Positions 7,829-15,939 of a stretch of 33,304 nucleotides of DNA are shown in pieces (positions within the stretch are counted from its first letter, which is position 1; each line of letters starts with the position of its first letter). The notes beneath the pieces were generated by a model. It searched no databases, had not been told where the DNA came from, and saw nothing but the letters and a program-made list of their open reading frames with translations. The translations under genes were made by a program, and so were the position numbers. This stretch comes from Opitutia bacterium. GTDB taxonomy: Bacteria; Verrucomicrobiota; Verrucomicrobiia; Opitutales; Opitutaceae. Location of the stretch: assembly GCA_947458705.1 (NCBI GenBank), contig CANHAH010000018.1, positions 1-33,304 of the forward strand. Direction: 5' to 3'.

Positions 7829-8125
7829 ATGCTGTTTATGTCTGTCGTGCCACTCACGCTTACTATTAGTCTATTTTTAGTTTTCACGTTCATTATTTTT
7901 TTTCTGCGGGAGCATGCCCGCAGTGGCAATAGTAGTGTCGAGCGCGATTCGTTACTACCCTTGTTAGAAGAAACTCCGCACCTGGCTGACTCGAAGCATT
8001 TAATATCCGAGTTAGACCACGACCATGATGCTGAGTTAGCGGCCGGCGCGGCCGAATGCGTTTGTCGTAGTATTCCTCATGCCCGGTGTGCGGGGTGTCT
8101 CAAGCAACCGGCTGATCAAACCTGA
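7829..8125 (+). CDS. Small membrane protein, CcoS-like cbb3 oxidase assembly candidate
   Basis: This is a single-span membrane protein of about 98 residues: a hydrophobic helix at roughly residues 5-26, then REHARSGN, reminiscent of the (V/A)RSGQFDD segment after the helix in CcoS, which is needed to load heme and copper into cbb3 oxidase. The long tail is not typical of CcoS: it has an acidic His/Asp patch (DHDHD) and cysteines in CVC and CAGC. It ends 28 bases before the ccoNO start. No other ccoS is in the locus. The identity as CcoS is inference from topology, motif and place. ATG 7841 is an alternative start. Confidence 0.5.
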   Translation: MLFMSVVPLTLTISLFLVFTFIIFFLREHARSGNSSVERDSLLPLLEETPHLADSKHLISELDHDHDAELAAGAAECVCRSIPHARCAGCLKQPADQT

Positions 8126-8153
8126 ATTTCATTCAAACGATTAATTCTTAGCT

Positions 8154-10469
8154 ATGTCCGACCAAAAAATAACCATCGAATTCAACGACAAGGTCGTTCG
8201 CCAATTCTTGCTCGCCTCCGTGATTTGGGGCGCCGTAGGCATGGTGGTCGGAACGCTCGTGGCTGCTCAGCTCAATTACTGGCAGGTAAATTTTAATCTT
8301 CCTTGGCTTACGTTTGGCCGCCTGCGTCCGCTGCACACCAATGCTGTAATTTTTGCTTTTGTGGGCAACATGATGTTTGCCGGCATCTATTATTCGACCC
8401 AACGCCTCGTGAAGGCTCGTTTGGCCAGTGATTTTCTCTCCCAACTGCATTTCTGGGGTTGGCAGCTTATCATCGTGGCGGCTGCAATCACGCTCCCTTT
8501 AGGATTCTCGCGCGGTAAGGAGTACGCGGAGCTCATCTGGCCGATCAATATTGCGGTTACTTTGATTTGGGTGGTGTTTGCCGTTAACTTTTTTTGGACA
8601 CTCGCTAAACGTCGTGAACCGAGCCTCTACGTGGCGATCTGGTTTTACATCGCGACGATCATCACTGTGGCGATGCTCTACATTGTTAACCATCTCTCGA
8701 TTCCGACGGGTTTGCTTCACAGTTATCCGGTCTTTGGAGGGGTGCAGGATGCGCTCGTTCAGTGGTGGTACGGGCACAACGCCGTCGCATTTTTTCTAAC
8801 CACCCCGATTCTTGGCGTGATGTATTATTTTCTGCCAAAAGCGGCGGAGCGTCCGGTCTATTCTTATCGGTTGTCGGTCATTCATTTTTGGTCGCTTGTA
8901 TTTGTTTATATTTGGGCTGGCCCGCATCATCTGTTGAACAGCGCTTTGCCCGGTTGGTTGCAGAACCTCGGCATGACTTTTTCGCTGATGCTCTGGGCCC
9001 CATCGTGGGGCGGTATGCTTAATGGTCTTCTCACGCTACGCGGCGCATGGGACAAACTCCGGACTGATCCGGTGCTCAAGTTTTTCGCTGCGGCCGTCAC
9101 GTTTTACGGCATGTGTACCTTTGAAGGGCCGCTGCTTTCGATTAAATCGGTCAACGCCCTCGGCCATTACACCGATTGGATCATCGGCCATGTCCATGGC
9201 GGCACGCTCGGTTGGAATGGGTTTATGGCTGCCGGCATGATTTATTGGCTACTCCCGCGTCTTTGGAGTCGGCCTTTGCACTCGATTTCTCTAGCTAATC
9301 TCCACTTTTGGCTCGGGACGGTCGGCATCCTTCTCTACGTCGGCGCGATGTGGACGAGCGGGATCACTCAAGGGGTCATGCTCAACGCCACGACGGAGGG
9401 CGGCACACTTTTGGCCTATCCAAATTTTCTTGATACGCTCAATACGATCCGACCGATGATGTTAATGCGCGTGATCGGTGGATCACTGTATCTCGTCGGC
9501 TGGTTCCTTCTGATTTATAATCTCTGGAAAACCATCGCCACGGCTCATCCCGTTAACGGGACCATAGAAGTTTTTGCGGACGAAGGGACCGTCGTCCACG
9601 AAGACAAAATCACGCTGGTCGGTACGTTTCTTAATCCACCAGTGGCCTTCTCTATCTTCGGCGTGGGCTTCTCGTGCGCGTGGATGTTTGGCGGCGACTT
9701 TTTGAGTATCGCTGGAATGTTCGGTTTATTGCTCTGCGTCGTATTGGCCTACGCCCATTTCGAGTCGCGCGGTAAAAAATGGGCCACTTGGTACGATCGC
9801 CTCCTGGTTAACTCCGTGCCATTTACGATTCTCGTCGTGATTGCCGTCGCGGTCGGTGGACTTGTGCAAATTATTCCAACCGTTCTGGTGAATCGCGGTG
9901 CCAACCTCGAGGAGCGCCGTCAGCTACTATATACGCCGCTCGAGCTCGCTGGACGCGATATTTTCGTCAGCGAAGGCTGCTACAACTGTCACTCACAAAT
10001 GATCCGTACGCTTGTGCCTGATGTGCTCCGCTATGGTGATTACTCGCGTCTCGGTGAATCTATTTACGACCATCCGTTTCAATGGGGGTCTAAACGTACC
10101 GGTCCGGATTTGGCCCGCGTTGGATCAAAATATCCCAATATCTGGCATCTGCGCCACATGGAAGACCCGCGCTCAATTTCCGTTGGGTCTAACATGCCGA
10201 ACTATCCTTGGCTGTTCACCCTCACTACGGATTTGGCGGCTCTCCCCGGGAAAATCGCTGTGCAACGTCTGCTTGGCGTACCTTATCCCTCGTGGACCGA
10301 TGCGGCGATCGCCGCTGACTTTGTATACCAATCCAAAATAATCGCGAATGATCTACAAACGGCAGGCGCCGTGATCGCCCCTGACAAACAGATCGTCGCA
10401 CTCATTGCGTACCTACAAAAGCTCGGAAAATACGAGACCGTGGTGCCGCAATCCAGTACCGCTCGTTAA
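8154..10469 (+). CDS. ccoNO: cbb3-type cytochrome c oxidase, fused subunits I and II (CcoN-CcoO)
   Basis: This inner-membrane core of a high-affinity terminal oxidase reduces oxygen to water and pumps protons. Residues 1-~460 are CcoN. H61 (RPLHTN) and H348 are candidate low-spin heme b ligands, H208 (WWYGHN) with H258 and H259 (GPHH) the copper-B ligands, and H346 the heme b3 ligand; Y318 in FYGMCTFEGP is the expected cross-linked tyrosine. Residues ~485-545 add an extra hydrophobic linker, followed by one anchor helix and the CcoO cytochrome c domain with CYNCH at 609-613 and M681 in SNMPNYPW as axial ligand. In most proteobacteria these are two genes; fused CcoNO is known from other phyla. 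The first gene of a tightly packed cco operon. Confidence 0.97.
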   Translation: MSDQKITIEFNDKVVRQFLLASVIWGAVGMVVGTLVAAQLNYWQVNFNLPWLTFGRLRPLHTNAVIFAFVGNMMFAGIYYSTQRLVKARLASDFLSQLHFWGWQLIIVAAAITLPLGFSRGKEYAELIWPINIAVTLIWVVFAVNFFWTLAKRREPSLYVAIWFYIATIITVAMLYIVNHLSIPTGLLHSYPVFGGVQDALVQWWYGHNAVAFFLTTPILGVMYYFLPKAAERPVYSYRLSVIHFWSLVFVYIWAGPHHLLNSALPGWLQNLGMTFSLMLWAPSWGGMLNGLLTLRGAWDKLRTDPVLKFFAAAVTFYGMCTFEGPLLSIKSVNALGHYTDWIIGHVHGGTLGWNGFMAAGMIYWLLPRLWSRPLHSISLANLHFWLGTVGILLYVGAMWTSGITQGVMLNATTEGGTLLAYPNFLDTLNTIRPMMLMRVIGGSLYLVGWFLLIYNLWKTIATAHPVNGTIEVFADEGTVVHEDKITLVGTFLNPPVAFSIFGVGFSCAWMFGGDFLSIAGMFGLLLCVVLAYAHFESRGKKWATWYDRLLVNSVPFTILVVIAVAVGGLVQIIPTVLVNRGANLEERRQLLYTPLELAGRDIFVSEGCYNCHSQMIRTLVPDVLRYGDYSRLGESIYDHPFQWGSKRTGPDLARVGSKYPNIWHLRHMEDPRSISVGSNMPNYPWLFTLTTDLAALPGKIAVQRLLGVPYPSWTDAAIAADFVYQSKIIANDLQTAGAVIAPDKQIVALIAYLQKLGKYETVVPQSSTAR

Positions 10470-10507
10470 GAGCATCGTTCTATAACACTCACCTGCCTGA
10501 ATTTTTT

Positions 10508-10702
10508 ATGTTTCGCCGCCTTATCTTTGCTGACTCCTCAACCTTGTTCACCCTCGTGGCGTTCATCACCGCGGTATCCATTTTCGTCTCAATCAGTTGG
10601 CGCGCCTTGCGAATGAAACGCACCCAACTTGCCCATTTCGAAAATCTGCCCTTCAGCACACCCACTCCTTCTGCTCGCCATGACACCGATCCCACCGCCT
10701 GA
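10508..10702 (+). CDS. ccoQ: CcoQ-like small subunit of cbb3 oxidase
   Basis: A 64-residue single-span protein. The helix (LFTLVAFITAVSIFVSISW, about residues 13-31) is followed by basic residues and AHFENLPF, which matches the conserved (A/D)xxLPF end of the CcoQ core. CcoQ stabilises the assembled oxidase. It lies where expected between CcoO and CcoP. Its 3' end overlaps the ccoP start by 23 bases, implying translational coupling. Confidence 0.8.
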   Translation: MFRRLIFADSSTLFTLVAFITAVSIFVSISWRALRMKRTQLAHFENLPFSTPTPSARHDTDPTA

Positions 10703-11252
10703 AGACGATACCCTGCGTCAGCATTCTTTTGACGGCATCCAGGAATTCGACAAGCGCCTCCCTAATTGGTGGCTGATGACGCTCTACGGCGCGATTATTT
10801 TCTGGGTTGGTTATTGGGCTTATTTTCAGTGGTTTCACGTCGGTCTCGATGGCCCCCAAGAAGTGACCCGTGAGATGAGTAAAATCGAGGCCGCGCGTCT
10901 TGCGGCCGCGCCCACCACGGACAACACCAGCCTCTGGAAAATGAGTCGCAACCCCGTTTTTATTGAAGCTGGTCGCACTACATTCAACACGCTGTGCGCG
11001 AGTTGTCATACTGAGAAACTTACTGGAGCGATCGGTCCTAATCTCGTCGACCAACTGTGGATTCACGGTGGCACACCGATAGAAATTTACGCCACCATGG
11101 AGAAAGGTGTGCTCGCCAAAGGTATGCCCGCGTGGGTTCCGGTGATCGGCGCTAAGAAATCCGCTGAAGCAGTCGCCTATATACTGAGTTTTCACAAGGA
11201 AGGCGAACGTATCGAGATGCAGGCCGCTTGGATTCCACAAGCACCTAAATAA
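10680..11252 (+). CDS. ccoP: cbb3 oxidase subunit III (CcoP) with a single heme c site
   Basis: CcoP passes electrons from soluble cytochromes to the oxidase core. The N-terminus FDGIQEFDKRLPNWW and one membrane helix (about residues 32-50) are classical CcoP. Only one heme site follows, CASCH at 106-110, with M149 in KGMPAW as likely axial ligand. The protein is 190 residues, whereas the common diheme CcoP is around 290-320, so one cytochrome c domain is absent. The C-terminus is intact and the reading frame clean, so this is an architecture rather than a break. The start at 10680 lies within ccoQ; an in-frame start at 10629 has no family-like sequence. Confidence 0.92.
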   Translation: MTPIPPPEDDTLRQHSFDGIQEFDKRLPNWWLMTLYGAIIFWVGYWAYFQWFHVGLDGPQEVTREMSKIEAARLAAAPTTDNTSLWKMSRNPVFIEAGRTTFNTLCASCHTEKLTGAIGPNLVDQLWIHGGTPIEIYATMEKGVLAKGMPAWVPVIGAKKSAEAVAYILSFHKEGERIEMQAAWIPQAPK

Positions 11253-11255
11253 TTA

Positions 11256-12680
11256 ATGTCTTTGGCTCCGCCCCAACCCAACCGCGATTCTGTCACCACC
11301 ATCCGCGATGATGGCTCTCGCGCTTTTTTGTATCCCGCCGATACGCAGGGACCATTTGCGCGGGCACGGCGGTGGACGGCGGCGTTTTTGATCGTTTTCT
11401 ACCTTTCCTTGCCTTGGATCAAAATCAACGGATACCCGGCAGTTTTTCTAGATCTCAACGAACGACATTTTCATCTCTTTGGTCTTACTTTTGCAGCGCA
11501 AGATTTGTGGCTAATTTTTTTCCTTATCACAGGCGTTGGCTTTTCGTTGTTTTTTATCACTGCGCTGCTTGGGCGCATCTGGTGTGGTTGGGCGTGTCCA
11601 CACACAGTTTTTCTAGATCACGTTTATCGCCGAATTGAACGCTGGATTGATGGCGATGCGGTGCATCGACGCGCCTTGACTGATGCGCCGATGAACGCAG
11701 CGAAATTTTTAAAACGAATCCTGAAGCATACGCTCTACTTAATAGTTTCGGCAGTGATCACTCACTTGTTTTTCGCCTATTTTGTGTCGTTGAGCGAGGT
11801 CTGGGCCATGATGAAAGAAGCACCTGGGGAGCACTGGGCGTCGTTTGGGTTTATGGCGGTGTACACGGCTGGACTCTATTTTAATTTTGCCTGGTTCCGA
11901 GAGCAACTATGCATCGTCATCTGTCCCTATGGACGCATACAATCAGCGTTGATCGATACTCATTCGCTAGTGGTAGGCTACGATGCGCAACGCGGCGAGC
12001 CGCGTGGTAAACCCGGTGCACTAGGCGTGGGTGATTGCATATCTTGCAGTCGCTGCGTTCACGTCTGCCCCACGGGCATCGATATCCGACAAGGCCTTCA
12101 GATGGAATGCATTGGTTGTACCGCCTGTATCGATGCGTGCGACGCAGTTATGACTAAACTAAAACGCCCCGCCGGCCTCATTCGTTATGATTCACAAGCG
12201 GCGTTTGCCGGCAAAATTACGCGTTGGTTGCGCCCCCGCACTTTCCTATATGGCGCGCTCCTTGCGGCTGGCGCGAGTGCCGCACTTTGGGCTATTTCCA
12301 CGATTCGACCGGCCAATCTCGGCATCACGCGTATGATGGGTGCCCCCTACATCGTTAGTGATGGGTATGTGCGTAATCAATTCCTTGTGCGCGTCGTCAA
12401 TAAACGGAACCAAGCCGTGAACTTCGTTTTGCATTTAAATCGAGCTCCAATCGGTCTCCAGCAGACCGGCCTCACGACTGCCTTTGCGGTTCCTGCGTTG
12501 TCGGAAACGTTGCAACCGCTGGTGCTTCAGTTGCCAAAAAAAAATTACCACGGCCCTTTTATTTTTGAAATACGGGTTGAGGATGAAGCCGCTCGTTTCC
12601 ACCTCGAGCGCAATGTAGAGTTTCTTGGTCCCGACGCGAATGTATCGGTCGAAGAAAATTACGGCAAACGTGAGCACTAA
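11256..12680 (+). CDS. ccoG: cbb3 oxidase accessory protein CcoG, polyferredoxin-type cupric reductase
   Basis: CcoG reduces Cu(II) so that it can be used to assemble the copper centre of cbb3 oxidase. Membrane helices span about residues 40-200. CGWACPHTVFLDH at 110-122 and CIVICPYG carry the conserved membrane-proximal cysteines. Two [4Fe-4S] ferredoxin motifs follow: CISCSRCVHVCP and CIGCTACIDACD. The last ~120 residues form the periplasmic IG-like domain. The gene starts three bases after the ccoP stop and ends inside the next small gene. Confidence 0.94.
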   Translation: MSLAPPQPNRDSVTTIRDDGSRAFLYPADTQGPFARARRWTAAFLIVFYLSLPWIKINGYPAVFLDLNERHFHLFGLTFAAQDLWLIFFLITGVGFSLFFITALLGRIWCGWACPHTVFLDHVYRRIERWIDGDAVHRRALTDAPMNAAKFLKRILKHTLYLIVSAVITHLFFAYFVSLSEVWAMMKEAPGEHWASFGFMAVYTAGLYFNFAWFREQLCIVICPYGRIQSALIDTHSLVVGYDAQRGEPRGKPGALGVGDCISCSRCVHVCPTGIDIRQGLQMECIGCTACIDACDAVMTKLKRPAGLIRYDSQAAFAGKITRWLRPRTFLYGALLAAGASAALWAISTIRPANLGITRMMGAPYIVSDGYVRNQFLVRVVNKRNQAVNFVLHLNRAPIGLQQTGLTTAFAVPALSETLQPLVLQLPKKNYHGPFIFEIRVEDEAARFHLERNVEFLGPDANVSVEENYGKREH

Positions 12681-12828
12681 GCCCTCTAATACCTCAGGTG
12701 TTAAAAATTCACGACTAATCTGGATCGTAGTGGCTGTTTTTACTGTGCAGATTTCTCTCTGGGCTGCTTGGATCTCATTCGCCGCGAAGCATAAGGTAGC
12801 CGAACTGCCGCTCGTCAGATCCCGCTAA
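12670..12828 (+). CDS. Minimal CcoH/FixH-like single-span peptide
   Basis: A GTG at 12670, overlapping the ccoG stop by 11 bases, begins a 52-residue product with one helix, LIWIVVAVFTVQISLWAAWI, and a short basic/charged tail. It takes the place of ccoH in the usual ccoGHIS order. Full FixH/CcoH is about 150-170 residues with a periplasmic domain, which is missing here. An upstream ATG at 12625 would run through ccoG coding sequence. Reading it as a reduced CcoH is inference; it could be an unrelated assembly peptide. Confidence 0.55.
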   Translation: MSTKPSNTSGVKNSRLIWIVVAVFTVQISLWAAWISFAAKHKVAELPLVRSR

Positions 12829-12832
12829 TTAT

Positions 12833-13528
12833 ATGGAATTTGCTGCCATCGATTCGCCAACTGTGGCTCTTGTCGCCGGATTAGTGACGAGTCTGCACTG
12901 CACTGGCATGTGCGGACCGTTAGCCTGCTCGCTCATGCCCGTGCGTGGTGATCGCGCCGATGACCAGACGGTGAGCACGGTTTATCATATTTCACGCCTA
13001 ACCAGTTATGCGTTGGTCGGTGCATTAGCCGGCGGCCTTGGACGCGTGCCGATCACCTGGATCTCACACACTGCACTGCGCTGGATGCCCTGGGTCACGG
13101 TGTTTTTTTTTATTTCGCTGGCGCTGCGATGGGATCGGTTCGTGCCGCGAATTCCTGGGCTTGGCCCCTGGATTTTTCAGCTGCAAGGCTGGCTGCGGAC
13201 ACGGCCGCGGACTCAAGCCGCCGCTGTGCTCGGATTGGCGACACCTTTACTGCCTTGTGGGCCTCTTTATTTCCTCATGGCCCTTGCAACCTTGTCGGGT
13301 TCGACGTTGCGAGGGGTGGAGTTTATGATCGCATTTGGGCTAGGTACCGTACCGTTGCTATGGCTCGCGCAAAGTCAGTTTCAATGGTTGCGCGCAAATT
13401 TATCGCCGCATTGGCTTGCGCGCACGCGCACCGTGCTCGCGTTGACCACCGCTGCGGTAGTGGGGTGGCGTCTTCGAGCTACGCTTGGTTTCGCCGGACC
13501 TGATCCGTCTTTATTCATTTGTTTTTAA
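12833..13528 (+). CDS. Sulfite exporter TauE/SafE-like (DsbD_2-type) membrane protein of the cco locus
   Basis: A 231-residue polytopic protein with the paired motifs GLVTSLHCTGMCGPLA at about residues 17-32 and ATPLLPCGPLY near 140-150. These Cys/Pro-containing helices define the cytochrome c biogenesis transmembrane group (PF13386), often found beside copper ATPases of cbb3 loci and thought to take part in copper or reductant transfer. The spacing is four bases after the small gene before it and two bases before ccoI, so translation is likely coupled. Substrate is not proven. Confidence 0.85.
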   Translation: MEFAAIDSPTVALVAGLVTSLHCTGMCGPLACSLMPVRGDRADDQTVSTVYHISRLTSYALVGALAGGLGRVPITWISHTALRWMPWVTVFFFISLALRWDRFVPRIPGLGPWIFQLQGWLRTRPRTQAAAVLGLATPLLPCGPLYFLMALATLSGSTLRGVEFMIAFGLGTVPLLWLAQSQFQWLRANLSPHWLARTRTVLALTTAAVVGWRLRATLGFAGPDPSLFICF

Positions 13529-13530
13529 AC

Positions 13531-15939
13531 ATGAACGTAGATCTCCGTTCTGAGCCGATATTCCTCCCTTTGATTGACGAACTCGCTCCTGCACGATCGC
13601 GATTTAATAAGCCATTGTGCCGGCATTGTGGATCGCCGCTTTTGGATGCGCGGATGGCGGAGTCGGGCTTCTGCTGTGCGGGTTGCAGTTACGTCTTTCG
13701 AATCGTGCACGAACATGGTTTGGCAGGCTATTATCGTATTAAGGATCAAATTACGGTGCCGGCGGATGTGGCAGTGTTACAGGCCCGCAATTATGCTTGG
13801 TTGGAAACGGAACAACGCGTGGCGGAGTTAGCGGTGGCGGATTCAGGCCGTCCACCTGAGCTGGTCTTAGATTTACAAGGGGTTTCGTGTGCGGGCTGCG
13901 TATGGTTGATTGAACGCCTGTTCGCCCAGCAGGCCGGTGGGCGCGATATCGTGACTAACGCGCAATTCGGCACAGTGCGCTGGCGCTGGATCGTAGGCGT
14001 GTTCGATTGCGCGGCGTTTGCTCGGACGTTGCAGACCTTTGGATATTTGGTGGGACCGTTGGGCGAAGCGCGGGCGGAGCCAGAGAGCCGCGGCTTGGTC
14101 AAGCGCATCGGGTTGTGCACGGCCTTCGCGATGAACGTTATGTTATTCACGTTTCCGGTTTATTTCGGCATGGAGCCCTCTTTTGAATACGCGCGCTTGT
14201 TTGGTTTGTTGTCTCTGACGTTTTCGTCGCTGAGTTTTTTTGTGGGAGGTATTTATTTTCTAGGTCGTGCTCTACGTGCGTTGCGGGTAGGAGCGATGCA
14301 TATTGATCTGCCTATCGGGCTAGGGATTGTGGGGGCTTATGCGGGCTCACTTTACGGGTGGTTTTCAGGAGAAGAGCGTTTTTTGTACTTTGATTTTGTC
14401 AGCGGATTTATCCTGCTGATGCTAATCGGGCGTTGGGCTCAGGTTGCTGCCGTGGAGCGTAACCAGCGGCGTTTGCTGGCGTTGCAGCCTAAGCCGCCGC
14501 AGGTAGTGACGGAGGACGCGGGATTGGTCGCGCCGGAGTTATTGCGTGTCGGGCAGATTTACGCATTGAAATCGGGTCAGACCAATCCTGTAGAGGCGCA
14601 ACTCGGCGAGGAGGGCGCGACCGTTTCACTGGCGTCGATCAATGGTGAGGCAGAGCCGCGAGTTTTAGTGCCGGGTGCGCGAGTGCCGGCGGGCGCAGTC
14701 AATATTGGTCTCATGCCGCTACGGCTCAAGGCAAGTCAGAGGTGGCGAGAGTCCTTGCTTGCGCAGTTGTTGGAGACGCCGGAGCGCGCTGGGGTAAAAG
14801 ATCGTTGGATCCAGCAAATAGTGCGTGGTTATATTGGTGGAATTCTAGGAATCGCTCTGTTGTCCGGATTAGCCTGGTGGTGGGGGACGGGGGACGCGTT
14901 GCGCACGTGGGCGGTGGTGACGGCAGTTCTCGTCGTTTCGTGTCCGTGTGCGGTGGCTTTGGCATTTCCCTTATCCGATGAAATAGCGACGGTGGCGTTG
15001 CGGCGTCGTGGAGTTTTTGTGCGCGAGGAAGCTCTTTGGATGAAACTCAGTCGCGTGCGGCACATTGTATTCGATAAAACAGGGACGCTAACATTGGAGG
15101 CGCCGGTGTTGAAAAATCCCGACGCTTTGAAGGGGTTGGAACCATCGGCGAGAGCCGCGTTGCACACGTTGGTACGGGATAATCCGCATCCGGTGAGTCA
15201 GGCGCTTTTGGAGAATATTTTAGCTGCGGGTACGCCTGAAGTACTCGAGGGAGAGGTGACGGAAGTAGTTGGTTGTGGAGTTGAGATTGGCAACTGGTCG
15301 TTGGGTCGAGCGGGTTGGCGCGGGGTGTCTCAGCGGGAGGGCGCGACTGTATTGGTACGAGCAGGCTCAGTGGTGGCGGAATTTATTTTTTCAGACACGG
15401 TGCGGGCCGATGCCCGCTTGGAAGTGACCGCACTGCGGATGCGAGGGCTGACGGTACAGGTTTTGAGCGGAGATCGACGGGAGAAAGTGGCCACTTTAGT
15501 TGAGGAGTTGGGGCTACCGTCGAATTGTGGTTTTGGGGAGCTTTCGCCGCAGGAAAAGGCGGCCTGGTTTATCGGGAATCGTGCAACAGATACTCTGATG
15601 CTCGGGGATGGGGCCAATGACAGTTTGGCGTTTGATCGCGCGTGGTGTCGTGGCACGCCCGTGATTCACCGCGGATTGCTCGAGCAGAAGGCGGATTTTT
15701 ATTATCTCGGCCGTGGCATCGGCGGCATTCGGGCGCTCTTTGAAGTGGATACGATGCGGCGACGGACTCAGAGGGTGATTTTATTTTTTTCTATCTTTTA
15801 CAACCTGCTCGCAGTCGGGCTCGCGGTGGCCGGAAAAATGAATCCACTGATTGCGGCGATTTTGATGCCGGTAAATTCGCTTGCGACGCTTGCGATCGTG
15901 ATGGGCGGAATGCGCCGGGTTTTTCGTGTAGCGCGTTAA
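13531..15939 (+). CDS. ccoI: Copper-transporting P1B-type ATPase CcoI
   Basis: CcoI pumps copper across the inner membrane for assembly of the cbb3 copper centre. From the chosen ATG, an N-terminal cysteine-rich module has C30xxC33 and CCAGC at 48-52; a heavy-metal-binding domain follows with CAGC at 120-123. CPC at 471-473 is the intramembrane copper site, D515 in FDKTGTL the phosphorylated aspartate, NPHPVS the nucleotide-binding HP motif, and GDGANDS the hinge. The actuator loop reads NGE at 371-373 where TGE is usual; the catalytic glutamate is kept. TTG at 13519 would add four residues. The stop shares bases with the convergent peptidase gene. Confidence 0.95.
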   Translation: MNVDLRSEPIFLPLIDELAPARSRFNKPLCRHCGSPLLDARMAESGFCCAGCSYVFRIVHEHGLAGYYRIKDQITVPADVAVLQARNYAWLETEQRVAELAVADSGRPPELVLDLQGVSCAGCVWLIERLFAQQAGGRDIVTNAQFGTVRWRWIVGVFDCAAFARTLQTFGYLVGPLGEARAEPESRGLVKRIGLCTAFAMNVMLFTFPVYFGMEPSFEYARLFGLLSLTFSSLSFFVGGIYFLGRALRALRVGAMHIDLPIGLGIVGAYAGSLYGWFSGEERFLYFDFVSGFILLMLIGRWAQVAAVERNQRRLLALQPKPPQVVTEDAGLVAPELLRVGQIYALKSGQTNPVEAQLGEEGATVSLASINGEAEPRVLVPGARVPAGAVNIGLMPLRLKASQRWRESLLAQLLETPERAGVKDRWIQQIVRGYIGGILGIALLSGLAWWWGTGDALRTWAVVTAVLVVSCPCAVALAFPLSDEIATVALRRRGVFVREEALWMKLSRVRHIVFDKTGTLTLEAPVLKNPDALKGLEPSARAALHTLVRDNPHPVSQALLENILAAGTPEVLEGEVTEVVGCGVEIGNWSLGRAGWRGVSQREGATVLVRAGSVVAEFIFSDTVRADARLEVTALRMRGLTVQVLSGDRREKVATLVEELGLPSNCGFGELSPQEKAAWFIGNRATDTLMLGDGANDSLAFDRAWCRGTPVIHRGLLEQKADFYYLGRGIGGIRALFEVDTMRRRTQRVILFFSIFYNLLAVGLAVAGKMNPLIAAILMPVNSLATLAIVMGGMRRVFRVAR

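Noticed and set aside
7418-8153. FNR/ANR-type box (TTGAT-N4-ATCAA) expected before a cbb3 operon.
   Set aside because: Partial half-sites occur, such as TATCAA near 7430, but no complete palindrome with correct spacing is present.
10653-11240. 195-residue reverse-strand frame opposite ccoP.
   Set aside because: ccoP on the plus strand has a heme motif and operon context. The reverse frame has no recognisable domain and is a shadow.
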